Origin: Dolichospermum planctonicum
GTDB lineage: Bacteria; Cyanobacteriota; Cyanobacteriia; Cyanobacteriales; Nostocaceae
Length of the DNA stretch: 64,000 nt
NCBI RefSeq assembly: GCF_005402965.1
Contig: NZ_BJCF01000006.1
Location: forward strand, 82,381-146,380
Direction: 5' to 3'
The position numbers were made by a program, and so were the translations under genes. Position 1 is the stretch's first letter. The number at the start of each line of letters is the position of its first letter. The notes beneath the pieces are model-generated. The model searched no databases and had not been told where the DNA came from. It was given only the letters and a program-made list of their open reading frames with translations. Below, in pieces: positions 25,118-34,957 of this stretch.

Positions 25118-26248
25118 TTAAGAATTGAATTTTTCATTGAAGACTATTTTTTGATAATAATCTTGAAGTTGTTGTGTAGCAGATGACCAGCCCCATTTCT
25201 CCGCTTCTGCACGGGCATTTTTACGGATAATATTTATTTCCTGTTTTTCTTTTAACAGACCTATAGTAGCATTAATCGCTTCTTGAATATCAGCTTGGGG
25301 ATCAAAAAGATATCCATTTACACCATCTGTGACAATATCAGGTATACCTCCAGAACGGGCTGCTACAACTGGACAACCGGAAGCCATGGCTTCTAGCAGC
25401 ACTAATCCTAATGTTTCTGTGCGGGAAGGAAAAATAAAAGCATCAGCGCTGGCAAAGGCAGAGCCTAATTCTTTACCTATGAGATAACCGACAAAATAAG
25501 TATTTGTGCCAGCAAAGTGTTTTTCTAAAGCTTGGCGGTGGGGACCATCTCCCACTAATGCTAATCTGGCATCAGGAATAGCTTCTAAAATCGGTTTAAT
25601 GCGTTCGATTTCCTTTTCCGCAGAAAGACGACCAACATACAATAATAACGGGCTATCTGGATGATTTTGGGAAAGATGCGATCGCATTTTGTCACTAGCC
25701 AACTCAGGATGAAATAACTCTGTATCTACCCCCCGTTGCCACAAATCCACTCTTTCAATTCCATGTGCTGAAAGTTCCTTGACCATTGCCGTAGAGGTAC
25801 AAAGGTTTAATGCTGCTTGATTATGACCAGCCTTCAGCAACTCCCATAGTAGTCCTTCTAACATCCCTAAACCGTAATGTTGCAGATATTGTGGCAAGTG
25901 AGTATGATAAGAAGCCACCAAAGGAATTTTGAGAACTTTACTATAAAAAATCCCTGATAGTCCCAAAACAGCGGGATTAACAACATGAATAATATCTGGT
26001 TTAAATTCTGCTAAAGCGTGACCAATGGCAGGGCGAGGTAGTGACATTTTTAACTCTGGATAGAGCGGTAAAGGAAAGCCACTAACTCCGTAAACTTTCG
26101 CACCTTTATGTTCAGTGATGCCACCGTCGGGGGCAAATACCAAAACTTGATTTCCATGACGTTGTAAATGGTCAACAGTATGACGGAGGCGTGTCACAAT
26201 GCCGTCAACTTTCGGTAAAAAGGTTTCTGTAAATAGGGCAATTCGCAT
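25118..26248 (-). CDS. sqdX: Sulfoquinovosyltransferase SqdX (sulfolipid synthase)
   Basis: The 376-residue GT4 glycosyltransferase begins RIALFTETFLPKVDGIVTRL and contains ASYHTHLPQYLQHYGLG, LYVGRLSAEKEIERIKPIL and FIFPSRTETLGLVLLEAMAS, which match SqdX. It moves sulfoquinovose from UDP-SQ to diacylglycerol, the last step of thylakoid sulfolipid (SQDG) synthesis. SqdB, which makes UDP-SQ, is encoded just upstream on the same strand, so the two form a pathway pair. They are separated by 185 bp of heptamer repeats, so they may or may not share a transcript. The start at ATG 26248 is standard. Confidence 0.94.
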   Translation of the reverse strand: MRIALFTETFLPKVDGIVTRLRHTVDHLQRHGNQVLVFAPDGGITEHKGAKVYGVSGFPLPLYPELKMSLPRPAIGHALAEFKPDIIHVVNPAVLGLSGIFYSKVLKIPLVASYHTHLPQYLQHYGLGMLEGLLWELLKAGHNQAALNLCTSTAMVKELSAHGIERVDLWQRGVDTELFHPELASDKMRSHLSQNHPDSPLLLYVGRLSAEKEIERIKPILEAIPDARLALVGDGPHRQALEKHFAGTNTYFVGYLIGKELGSAFASADAFIFPSRTETLGLVLLEAMASGCPVVAARSGGIPDIVTDGVNGYLFDPQADIQEAINATIGLLKEKQEINIIRKNARAEAEKWGWSSATQQLQDYYQKIVFNEKFNS

Positions 26249-26263
26249 AAAAAACCAGAAAGC

Positions 26264-26433
26264 AGGAGTCAGGAGTTAAGAGTCAGGAGTCAGGAGTCAG
26301 GAATTTAGGAGAAAGAACCATAGAAATTTCTCTCCCTGTCAACGGTCAACGGTCAACGGTCAACGGTCAACTGTCAACTGTCACCCGTCAACTGTCAACT
26401 GTCAACTGTCAACTGTCACCCGTCAACTGTCAC

Positions 26434-26434
<1 letters not shown>
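26264..26434. repeat. Heptamer repeat tract between sqdB and sqdX
   Basis: Two adjoining 7-bp arrays are visible: AGGAGTC units (26264-26304), then GTCAACG, GTCAACT and GTCACCC units (26336-26434). The second begins right at the sqdB stop. These are short tandemly repeated sequences of the kind known from nostocalean genomes. Confidence 0.9.
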
Positions 26435-27600
<1,166 letters not shown>

Positions 27601-27716
27601 TTACTCGCTGATAGCTAAATCTATCAGGTTTATGTCCCCTCTTCATCATTAAATTCTTACTAAGACAGTAATCAGTTAAAAATCAAAAATAAAAAGTAAA
27701 AAATAATTCCTACTGC

Positions 27717-28253
27717 TTACCTAACTACGGACAACTGACTACTGACAACTGACTCCTGACTAATTTTATACTCTTGAGCAATATAGTAAAACAAGCGATA
27801 ATAATTTTGAAAGTCTTGACTGTCGCTTTGTCCTTGCCAGTAATATTCCAATTCTGCTTGAGTAATGGTCAACTTAATTATAGTCACCTTTTCCTTAACT
27901 TCTACCGTCAGGACGCTAAAAACCCCTTGATTTGTCCGAAAATTATATCCTTGTTCTTGATGTTCTTGAGTTTTGGGTGAGAATTTTAATACGGGCTTAC
28001 TGGCATAAGAGCGAATTTCTAGGTTTTCCTTGTTTGGTAAAACTAACACAACTCCATCACTGTTGTCTGGGTTTCTTAATTCCTGCCAAGTATGGGGGTA
28101 GGGAAACTCAAAACCATAACGATCATTTTTATATGTCTTCCATGTCACATCTTTAACCTGGAAATCATTAGCATTACACCCCCAAACCATCAAGCATGAG
28201 CCAAGACTTAAAGTAGTAGCATATAGTATCTTTTGGACATAAGTTACACCCAT
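27717..28253 (-). CDS. Putative lipoprotein
   Basis: The 178-residue protein starts at ATG 28253 with a signal peptide ending in the lipobox-like LMVWGC, so it is probably lipid-anchored. A soluble domain follows (WKTYKNDRYGFEFPYPHTW, then alternating beta segments), resembling the PsbP-like/DUF1795 type of small periplasmic domain; this is only a fold impression. The C-terminal residues SQESVVSSQLSVVR are encoded by 7-bp repeats (GACAACTGACT), so the repeat tract has been taken into the frame. There are no partners nearby. Confidence 0.65.
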   Translation of the reverse strand: MGVTYVQKILYATTLSLGSCLMVWGCNANDFQVKDVTWKTYKNDRYGFEFPYPHTWQELRNPDNSDGVVLVLPNKENLEIRSYASKPVLKFSPKTQEHQEQGYNFRTNQGVFSVLTVEVKEKVTIIKLTITQAELEYYWQGQSDSQDFQNYYRLFYYIAQEYKISQESVVSSQLSVVR

Positions 28254-28669
28254 AACAAAATAACTTGTCGAAAAGGAGAACAGGAAAGAGACAGGGTAAA
28301 TAATTTTGCCTATAAACCTAAATTACCATGTTAATGTCAGGATTTATGCAAAATATCTCTCAAAACCTCTTTCCTTCGTGATCTTCGCCCCTATCCCTGA
28401 CGGGACGCTCCGCGAACGTGGTTCATTAGTTCGTAACTTGTGGGTAAGTTCTAGATTTTTTTTGGAAATAATTTTTGATCTAATTAAAGATTTAGCAATC
28501 AAACTATAGAGTATTTATTATTACCTTAATTTACTATGTAAATCCTGAACAATGACTATTTATTAAGAAATGTAACAAAATAGGCATTAAAACGGCTTAC
28601 CATCTTGACAACCAAGAAAAGAACAGATAGAGTGATATACATACCCGGGTAAGACCACTAGAAAGTGAT
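28254..28669. other. Intergenic stretch without a supported gene
   Basis: About 415 bases between a divergent lipoprotein gene and the RHH gene. It contains a GC-rich patch (GACGGGACGCTCCGCGAACG) of a kind often dispersed in cyanobacteria. A 67-codon frame at 28306-28509 has no protein-like features. Confidence 0.5.
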
Positions 28670-29017
28670 ATGCAAACTAAGCAAAAGGTTACGCTATATT
28701 TGTCGCCAGAATTGCACAGAAGACTGAAAATTCGTTCTGCTGTTGACTCAGAACCGATGTCAGATATGGCAGAACGAGCGCTTAATTTCTACCTGACGAA
28801 CTCAGAAGTAGTAGAAGAATTAGAAGCGTCTTCTTATGGGCGAACCCATCGGCTTTATTCCTGTCCTACTTGTGAAACTTCACTGGTGTTACGGAATGGA
28901 GAACTAGTGGATTTGGGTAATCCAGCGGGAATAATAGGTGAAGAATGTTTACCTATTGACAACAGAGAAAAAGATCAAACCCATCCTAAGAGTGAGGAAG
29001 AATTAGTCCCTTGCTAG
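28670..29017 (+). CDS. Ribbon-helix-helix type protein upstream of ycf46
   Basis: The 115-residue protein has an RHH-like N-terminus (KVTLYLSPELHRRLKIRSA, MSDMAERALNFYL), then a segment YSCPTCETSLVLRNGEL with a single CxxC pair that could bind metal, and an acidic tail. It is likely a small DNA-binding regulator; the target is unknown. It lies 93 bp upstream of ycf46 on the same strand and may share its transcript. The start at ATG 28670 agrees with the RHH strand beginning at residue 5. Confidence 0.7.
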   Translation: MQTKQKVTLYLSPELHRRLKIRSAVDSEPMSDMAERALNFYLTNSEVVEELEASSYGRTHRLYSCPTCETSLVLRNGELVDLGNPAGIIGEECLPIDNREKDQTHPKSEEELVPC

Positions 29018-29110
29018 ATAGGAATTGTTAATGATTAATTCATAGTATGGCTTCAGGCCAGGCTACCGTTATTAGTGCTGTCTCTATAAGGTCTCAAGTA
29101 GGTCGATAGT

Positions 29111-30622
29111 ATGAAAGAAGAGCTCAATATTTTAATTCAAGCTCAATACCCTTTAATCTACCTTGTGACCTCCGAGGAAGAACGGGCAGAGCAGGCAATT
29201 TTTAAAGTCTCTCAAGAGTTAAAGCCCCAAAGGCGAGTATATGTGTGGACAGTAACTCACGGTATCGTGGAGTACGGTCAACCTCGCAGTACAACCCAAC
29301 ACAATACTGTTTCTCCCGAAGCAGCAATTGATTGGATAATTCGTCAAAAAGAACCCAGTATATTTATTCTTAAAGATTTACATCCCTTTATTGATGCGCC
29401 AGCAACAACTAGATCGCTCCGGGACGCGATCGCTAGTTTTAAAGGAACGCAAAAGAACATTATCTTAATGTCCCCTGTGCAACAAGTTCCCATCGAACTA
29501 GAAAAAGAAGTTGTTGTTTTAGATTTTCAATTGCCTGACATGGCTGAGTTAAATAAAGTTTTAACCGCCCATCAAGAGCAAAATCGGGGGCGACGGCTGA
29601 CAACCGAGGCGCGAGAAAGGCTTCTTCGAGCCGCTTTGGGTCTAACCAAAGATGAAGCTGAGAAAGTATACCGCAAAGCACAGGTAACAACGGGGCAATT
29701 GACAGAAAATGAAGTTAATATAGTCCTGTCCGAGAAAAAACAACTCATCCGCCGTAACGGTATCTTGGAGTACCTCGAAGAAGATGAAACCATTGATGCT
29801 GTGGGTGGTTTGGAAGAGTTGAAAACCTGGCTCACCCAACGCTCCAACGCCTTTACAGAAAGAGCGAGAGAATATGGTTTGCCCCAACCTAAAGGAATGT
29901 TAATTCTCGGTGTTCCCGGTTGTGGTAAGTCACTAATTGCTAAAACTACCTCCCGTTTATGGGGTTTACCAATTCTGAGATTAGATATGGGGCGGGTCTA
30001 CGACGGCTCAATGGTGGGTCGCAGTGAAGCTAACCTGCGGAACGCCCTGAAAACGGCAGAATCAATTTCCCCCACGATTCTGTTTATTGACGAATTGGAT
30101 AAATCCTTTGCGGGTAGCGGTGGTTCTGGCGATTCCGATGGGGGGACATCAAACAGAATTTTTGGCTCTTTCCTCACCTGGATGCAAGAAAAGAAATCTC
30201 CAGTTTTCGTAATGGCCACTGCTAACCGTGTAGAACGCCTACCTGGAGAGTTTTTGAGGAAAGGTCGTTTTGATGAAATTTTCTTTGTGGATCTGCCCAC
30301 ACCGGAAGAACGTCAGGATATCTTCGGTATTCACCTGACCAAACGCCGGGAAGATATTGCTAGATTTGATTTAGGACAACTAGCAAAAATGTCCGATGGC
30401 TTTTCGGGGGCAGAAATTGAACAAGCGGTCGTGGCGGCTATGTATGAAGCCTTCGCCCAAGATCGGGAGTTCACCCAATTAGATATTATTGCTGCATTGA
30501 AGTCTACTTTGCCGCTGTCACGAACGATGCAAGAACAGGTCACAGCTTTAAGAGACTGGGCCAGACAGCGTGCTAGACCCGCAGCCTCCTCTGTTGCTGA
30601 ATATCAGCGCATGGAGTTTTAA
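29111..30622 (+). CDS. ycf46: Ycf46-type AAA+ ATPase
   Basis: The 503-residue protein has an N-terminal domain (LIQAQYPLIYLVTSEEERAE, IDWIIRQKEPSIFILKDLH) and an AAA+ core with Walker A GVPGCGKSL, Walker B TILFIDELDK and a second-region arginine segment LRKGRFDEIFF. This order and length are those of Ycf46, encoded in cyanobacteria and red-lineage plastids. Reported work in Synechocystis links it to photosynthesis and inorganic carbon use; the exact substrate is unknown. It is soluble. The start at ATG 29111 agrees with the family. Confidence 0.93.
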   Translation: MKEELNILIQAQYPLIYLVTSEEERAEQAIFKVSQELKPQRRVYVWTVTHGIVEYGQPRSTTQHNTVSPEAAIDWIIRQKEPSIFILKDLHPFIDAPATTRSLRDAIASFKGTQKNIILMSPVQQVPIELEKEVVVLDFQLPDMAELNKVLTAHQEQNRGRRLTTEARERLLRAALGLTKDEAEKVYRKAQVTTGQLTENEVNIVLSEKKQLIRRNGILEYLEEDETIDAVGGLEELKTWLTQRSNAFTERAREYGLPQPKGMLILGVPGCGKSLIAKTTSRLWGLPILRLDMGRVYDGSMVGRSEANLRNALKTAESISPTILFIDELDKSFAGSGGSGDSDGGTSNRIFGSFLTWMQEKKSPVFVMATANRVERLPGEFLRKGRFDEIFFVDLPTPEERQDIFGIHLTKRREDIARFDLGQLAKMSDGFSGAEIEQAVVAAMYEAFAQDREFTQLDIIAALKSTLPLSRTMQEQVTALRDWARQRARPAASSVAEYQRMEF

Positions 30623-30766
30623 AAGCTTTCCTCTGCTATATCAGGGGGAAAGGTTAGTCACAAGACTAACAGTTAGAAAAAAGCCGTTCCCAAATCATGC
30701 GGCTTCGCTGAAAAAAAAGAACCGTTGTCGTTTTTCTCATCAATCTTCTTATTGGAGGAAACCCAA

Positions 30767-31117
30767 ATGTCTCACTTTAGCACTCTGCGTACCAAGATCA
30801 CCGATGCCGAAATTCTCAAATCTTCTTTGCGCGACTTGGGTATCAGTGTCAAAACTGAAGCTGATGTTCGCGGTTATAATGGTCAACGTCTCCGCTCCGA
30901 CATCGTTGCTGTATTGGAAGGCGAGTACGATTTAGGTTGGTCTCGTAACAGTGACGGTTCTTTTGACCTCATTGCTGACCTTTGGGGTGTTGCTAAGAAG
31001 CACAACCAGACTGAGTTAATCAACTCTATTAATCAAAAATATGCCGTTAACAAGACTTTGGCTGAAGTAAAACAGCGCGGTCTGCAAAACGCTAACGTTA
31101 AGTTGGTATTGCAGTAA
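30767..31117 (+). CDS. ycf35: Ycf35 / DUF1257 family protein
   Basis: The 116-residue protein starts at ATG 30767, eight bases after GGAGG; a longer frame from 30725 is not needed. MSHFSTLRTKITDAEILKSS, VKTEADVRGYNGQRL and SDIVAVLEGEYDLGWSRN match Ycf35 (DUF1257) of cyanobacteria and plastids, whose function is unknown. It follows ycf46 by 145 bp, a usual pairing. A clear terminator lies 31 bp after the stop. Confidence 0.93.
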   Translation: MSHFSTLRTKITDAEILKSSLRDLGISVKTEADVRGYNGQRLRSDIVAVLEGEYDLGWSRNSDGSFDLIADLWGVAKKHNQTELINSINQKYAVNKTLAEVKQRGLQNANVKLVLQ

Positions 31118-31147
31118 CAATTTCTCTAGCGCGTTCCCAAAGTGAAA

Positions 31148-31187
31148 CGGGTTAACCTTCTAATCAGCGGTTAGCCCGCTTTTTTTT
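31148..31187 (+). terminator. Rho-independent terminator after ycf35
   Basis: CGGGTTAACC (31148-31157) pairs with GGTTAGCCCG (31169-31178) with one G-U pair around an 11-base loop, and a run of T follows at 31180-31187. Confidence 0.85.
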
Positions 31188-31253
31188 GTCTGAATCAGGA
31201 TTATGTTGTAAATAAATAGCATAAAATATAAACTAGGGGTGTGGTAATGAGAA

Positions 31254-31493
31254 ATGCCGAAGAAAATAAAAGAACTGAAGGGAATAGTAGCAAAAGTTGG
31301 GTATCTCCTTCAAGCAGGTAGAGGTAAAGGAAGTCATACTTACTGGAAGCATCCTTTATTACCGGAAGAACCATTAACCATACCGGGAAAAGATGGAGAT
31401 GATGCTCCGTTATATTTAGAAAAAAACATTCAACGGGTGCTGAAAAAACTTGAAGAATTGAACAAGCAAGAAAATCAAGAAGGTGAAGAATGA
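31254..31493 (+). CDS. hicA: HicA-family mRNA interferase toxin
   Basis: The 79-residue protein shows the dsRNA-binding-like HicA (YcfA) fold: VAKVGYLLQAGRGKGSHTYW holds the conserved GSH with the catalytic histidine, and PLTIPGKDGDDAPLYLEKNI follows. HicA toxins cleave mRNA and are held by HicB. Its stop overlaps the hicB start by four bases (ATGA). The order toxin then antitoxin is normal for hicAB. The tail is lysine/glutamate-rich and a little longer than usual. Confidence 0.88.
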   Translation: MPKKIKELKGIVAKVGYLLQAGRGKGSHTYWKHPLLPEEPLTIPGKDGDDAPLYLEKNIQRVLKKLEELNKQENQEGEE

Positions 31494-31720
31494 CTTATCA
31501 TTACAGTATGGTGATTCAATGGTCTCAAGAGGATCAACTTTTTTTAGTTCACTTACCTGAATTTCCCTGGCAGGAGTTTCATACTCATGGTAGAACTTAT
31601 GAAGAAGCTGCGAGAAATGGTCAGGAAGTGATTGAAACTTTTGTGGAGATGCTGACTCAAGAGAATAAAGCATTACCAGAACCTAGAATGCTTCCTACAC
31701 AACCGTTGCAAGTTGCCTAG
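31490..31720 (+). CDS. hicB: HicB-family antitoxin
   Basis: This 76-residue partner begins MTYHYSMVIQWSQEDQLFLV and contains HLPEFPWQEFHTHGRTYEEA, the partly degraded RNase H-like HicB core, followed by VIETFVEMLTQEN. There is no C-terminal DNA-binding domain, as in the short cyanobacterial HicB type. It overlaps hicA by four bases, so translation is coupled. By family knowledge it neutralises HicA. Confidence 0.88.
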   Translation: MTYHYSMVIQWSQEDQLFLVHLPEFPWQEFHTHGRTYEEAARNGQEVIETFVEMLTQENKALPEPRMLPTQPLQVA

Positions 31721-31735
31721 TTTAAGTTTCGGCAA

Positions 31736-31924
31736 TTATAGCAAATCTTTGGCTTTACATCCGCGTAATATCGGTTCTCCATCTTTTATGGGAATACTGC
31801 TTGATTTAATAGTAGAGGCAGTTATTTTGGTTTTGAGATATTCGAGATAGTCGAGGGTTTTTTCCAGAATAGGTTCTGGTGCGTTTTCAATTGACGCAAT
31901 GAGTTTTTCTTTAATGGTGGTCAT
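31736..31924 (-). CDS. Antitoxin-like protein, probably 3'-truncated
   Basis: A 62-residue protein starts at ATG 31924 (TIKEKLIASIENAPEPILEK, LDYLEYLKTK), typical of the small helical antitoxin-like proteins (DUF2281-like) in cyanobacteria. It ends ILRGCKAKDLL. Related proteins usually continue for 15-30 residues after the KAKDLL motif, so the end may be lost. No toxin is adjacent on the same strand. It is convergent with hicB, with 15 bp between stops. Confidence 0.5.
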   Translation of the reverse strand: MTTIKEKLIASIENAPEPILEKTLDYLEYLKTKITASTIKSSSIPIKDGEPILRGCKAKDLL

Positions 31925-32356
31925 GGGGTGCTAGGGAAGTATAGAAATAAAAACTTTCTGGCAGTAAAATGTAGTAATTATTAAAACTTAATTCAAACCT
32001 AATTTACTGTTAAAACTGTCAATAATTATATTATATTATCTGATCTAGATTTACTCCAAATATACTCAAATATAGGTAACTAACAGTATAATATGTCTAA
32101 CATTCGACTCATGAGACTTAGGTAACAAAGACTACTTTATGAAAATTGATACAGAAGCGATCGCTACGGTAGACAAAGTTGAATGTGAGATGATTGAAAA
32201 TTAACATCCTGTAAACCCTAAAATCCTGGATATCCTGATTCAGACAAATGATTGATTATGAATGCACGTTTTCACGCCATGTAAAAATCTAAATTCTAAT
32301 AGGCTTTAATTGCTCTTTTTACTTCTTTACCTGTAAATTCTGATTCAGATAAATTT
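31925..32356. other. Intergenic stretch with a dispersed repeat
   Basis: About 430 AT-rich bases. A HIP1-like AGCGATCGCT lies near 32157, and a degenerate copy of the CCTGGATATCCTGATTC repeat family at 32205-32247. A 21-codon frame at 32139 is too short to support. Confidence 0.55.
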
Positions 32357-32962
32357 ATGACTCGTAAAAAAATATTATCAGAAAATCAATCCTACACATT
32401 TCGATCTTACTTTGAAATGCCCTATGAACCTGATGAAATACTAGCAGAATTGGGCTATTCGTTAATAAGAAAACATCTTACTTTACCACGAAGCGATCGC
32501 CATTTACAAAGACTAGAAGAATTAAAACAACGAATTGAAGAATCTTTACCTTTAGTAAGTTTGAGTAGTGAAACAGCAAGACGAGAAACCCTAGTAGCAC
32601 CAACATTATTAGAAGTTGCTCGCTATTGTCAATGTCAAGTGAGAATTGAATACCCATTGTCTGTAAATAACTGGTTAAAGGGTAATTTAGATTATTTTCT
32701 CAAACATAATCCTAGTTTATTGGTAGTTGAAGCTAAAAATGATGATTTAACACGAGGTTTTACACAACTTGCTGTAGAATTAATTGCTATTTCTCAAGTA
32801 GAAGAAGGAGATGTTTTTTATGGATGTGTTACCATTGGTGATGCTTGGCGTTTTGGAATATTAGAAAAAATCAATCAGCAAATTTTTCAGGACATTTCCT
32901 TATATCGCATTCCTGATGATTTAGAAGATCTAATGAGAATTTTGGTAGGAATTTTGGCATAA
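32357..32962 (+). CDS. PD-(D/E)XK nuclease-like hypothetical protein
   Basis: The 201-residue protein has the core NWLKGNLDYFL, LLVVEAKNDDLTRGFTQLA and a following helix LIAISQ, which gives the D, ExK and Q/helix pattern of the restriction-endonuclease fold. The N-terminal half is helical (DEILAELGYSLIRKHLTL). Similar stand-alone proteins are common in cyanobacteria and are predicted DNA-binding or cleaving proteins without known targets. It is monocistronic, starting at ATG 32357. It could be part of an accessory patch with HicAB; nothing more can be said. Confidence 0.6.
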   Translation: MTRKKILSENQSYTFRSYFEMPYEPDEILAELGYSLIRKHLTLPRSDRHLQRLEELKQRIEESLPLVSLSSETARRETLVAPTLLEVARYCQCQVRIEYPLSVNNWLKGNLDYFLKHNPSLLVVEAKNDDLTRGFTQLAVELIAISQVEEGDVFYGCVTIGDAWRFGILEKINQQIFQDISLYRIPDDLEDLMRILVGILA

Positions 32963-32999
32963 ACTAAATTTTCTAAGTTTACCCAATGAATTTGTTAAG

Positions 33000-33109
33000 A
33001 CTTACATTAGCTGTTGTTTATGGTGGTCATTAAATGTTTAAGTCCCATTAGGGGTTGAGTATTAGTTTCATGCAGGAAAGAGAGTTTAAGAGATATTTTG
33101 TGTAAGTCC
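33000..33109. mobile_element. Possible MITE-like element with GACTTACA/TGTAAGTC ends
   Basis: GACTTACA (33000-33007) and TGTAAGTC (33101-33108) form inverted ends around about 93 bp of non-coding DNA. The ends resemble those of the element inside the PIN gene at 14799-14893. No target duplication is clear. Confidence 0.4.
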
Positions 33110-33113
33110 GGTT

Positions 33114-34160
33114 CTAATTCAAATCTTCTAATTTAATTCTCGGATCAGCAGCTTTTAAAATTAAGTCAGCGATTAAATTACCAATAATTAACAATACTGC
33201 ACTCATGACCAAACTGGCCATGACTAAATATTGATCTTTGGCTAAAACTGCTTGTAGGGTTAATTTTCCTAAACCTGGCCAATTGAAGAAATATTCTGTA
33301 ATAAATGCACCACTTAACAAACCCGCTAATTCAAAGCCCAGTAACGTAATTAATGGGTTAATAGCATTTCGCAAAGCATGGACATAAATAACGCGATTTT
33401 CTGGAAGTCCTTTAGCGCGAGCAGTTTGAATATAGTCTTGACGTAAAACATCCAATAATTGACCACGCATAATGCGTTGTAAACCAGCAAAACTGGTAAC
33501 ACTCAAAGCAATTAATGGTAAAATCGAATGCCAAGCAATATCAAAAATTTTACCTAACCATGTTAGTTCCGCATGATCAATACTAGTCATATTACCCACA
33601 GGAAAAAGCGGGGTAGTCAGTTGAGCAAAAAAGAGCAAAAATAAGACAGTGATAAAACTGGGAATACCTTGACCAGCATAACTGAGTACCTGCAAAACCT
33701 GGTCAGTAAGACGATTTTGTTTGACAGCAGCGAGAATACCCAAAGGAATTGCGATCGCCCAGGTTATAATCAGGGAAGCGATCGCTAAAAATAAAGTTGC
33801 TGGTACTCGTTCCCATAACAGCGATGATACAGAACGTTGATAAACAAAACTCGTGCCAAAATCGCCTTTAGTCACAATTTGCTTTAACCAAAACCCAAAC
33901 TGTTCTGGCCAAGACTTATCTAAACCAAATTGTCTTGTAATTTCCTCAATCCTTTCCGGTGAAATTTTCGGATTTTGCCGCAGAGTATCTACATAATTTC
34001 CCGGAGATAACTTCATAATAAAAAACGACAAAGCCGACGCTAAAAAAACCGTTAATAGTGCTTGTAAAAGCCGTTTGATTATATAAATAAAAGTCTCACT
34101 AGTAACTAGCTTAACCAGCCAGTCTCGACTCGTTTCCAGGGAAATTTTTGTATTAGTCAT
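33114..34160 (-). CDS. ABC transporter permease, DppB/OppB type
   Basis: The 348-residue inner-membrane protein has six likely helices, the N-terminal IIKRLLQALLTVFLASALSF of the peptide/nickel permease family, the EAA-type loop LDVLRQDYIQTARAKGLPEN and the C-terminal ITEYFFNWPGLGKLTLQAV. It would form one half of the channel of a peptide or related solute importer with a DppC-type partner, ATPase and binding protein, none of which is in the window. Orphan placement of transporter genes is common in cyanobacteria. The substrate cannot be judged. Confidence 0.88.
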   Translation of the reverse strand: MTNTKISLETSRDWLVKLVTSETFIYIIKRLLQALLTVFLASALSFFIMKLSPGNYVDTLRQNPKISPERIEEITRQFGLDKSWPEQFGFWLKQIVTKGDFGTSFVYQRSVSSLLWERVPATLFLAIASLIITWAIAIPLGILAAVKQNRLTDQVLQVLSYAGQGIPSFITVLFLLFFAQLTTPLFPVGNMTSIDHAELTWLGKIFDIAWHSILPLIALSVTSFAGLQRIMRGQLLDVLRQDYIQTARAKGLPENRVIYVHALRNAINPLITLLGFELAGLLSGAFITEYFFNWPGLGKLTLQAVLAKDQYLVMASLVMSAVLLIIGNLIADLILKAADPRIKLEDLN

Positions 34161-34210
34161 TGGTCATGAGTCAGTTGTCAACTGTTAATTATGTTTTGTT
34201 AATATTTTTG

Positions 34211-34729
34211 TTAATATTCAACTAGTGAGATAATCGGGACATCAGGTAAGTTTTTCCGACCTTGTAAATCCCGTAGTTCGATAATAAACCCAAAGCCGAC
34301 AAGTTCGCAGTCAATTTTTTGTACTAATTTTGCCGTTGCACTTGCAGTTCCTCCAGTAGCAATCAAATCATCCACAATCAAAACCTTGCTACCCGGCTGT
34401 AAAGCATCCTGATGTACTTCCAGGGTATCTGTACCATACTCTAATTGATATTCAATAGCGTGAACTGCTGCTGGTAACTTGCCTTTTTTGCGAACGGGAA
34501 CAAAACCAGCACCCAATTTATAGGCCACAGGCGCGCCGAAAATAAATCCCCGCGACTCCATACCGATAATGTAGTCTACCTGAATTTCAATTTCTGAGCA
34601 TTTTTGTGCTAAAAAGTCAATAGTATAACGCAATCCCTCTGGATCGCTTAATAGAGTAGTGACATCTCGAAATAAAATCCCCGGCTTAGGAAAATCTGGT
34701 ATATCACGAATTAGCGATTTTAAATCCAT
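34211..34729 (-). CDS. apt: Adenine phosphoribosyltransferase
   Basis: The 172-residue enzyme salvages adenine to AMP with [24 protein letters not shown] at the start, [19 protein letters not shown] and the PRPP loop [17 protein letters not shown] are hallmark Apt segments. ATG 34729 is the family start; the frame runs four codons further upstream. It precedes the ABC permease on the same strand with a 50-bp gap. Confidence 0.96.
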   Translation of the reverse strand: MDLKSLIRDIPDFPKPGILFRDVTTLLSDPEGLRYTIDFLAQKCSEIEIQVDYIIGMESRGFIFGAPVAYKLGAGFVPVRKKGKLPAAVHAIEYQLEYGTDTLEVHQDALQPGSKVLIVDDLIATGGTASATAKLVQKIDCELVGFGFIIELRDLQGRKNLPDVPIISLVEY

Positions 34730-34826
34730 ATTTGAGAACACTCTTTTGTGAGAGAAAAATTTTCCTGAAGATCAAGAAATATCTTACCCTATAATGTCAT
34801 ACCCTGGATACTAGTAAAGCCGTGAA

Positions 34827-34921
34827 GTCAAAAGTCAAGAGTCAAGAGTCAAGAGTCAAGAGTCAAGAGTCAAGAGTCAAGAGTCAAGAGTCAAGAGTCA
34901 AGAGTCAAGAGTCAAGAGTCA
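34827..34921. repeat. Heptamer array GTCAAGA
   Basis: About 13 head-to-tail copies of GTCAAGA, nearly perfect, lie between the divergent apt and DUF3038 genes. Confidence 0.97.
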
Positions 34922-34957
34922 ATAACTTGATTGGAAACCCATAAGGTATTTTATAGA

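Noticed and set aside
28306..28509. 67-codon ORF upstream of the RHH gene
   Set aside because: No ribosome-binding site, unlikely composition, and it overlaps a GC-rich dispersed patch.
30570..30935. 121-codon ORF across the ycf46-ycf35 junction
   Set aside because: Out-of-frame shadow of both genes.
34827..34921. Possible CRISPR or replication iterons
   Set aside because: Contiguous GTCAAGA heptamers with no spacers and no replication gene nearby.
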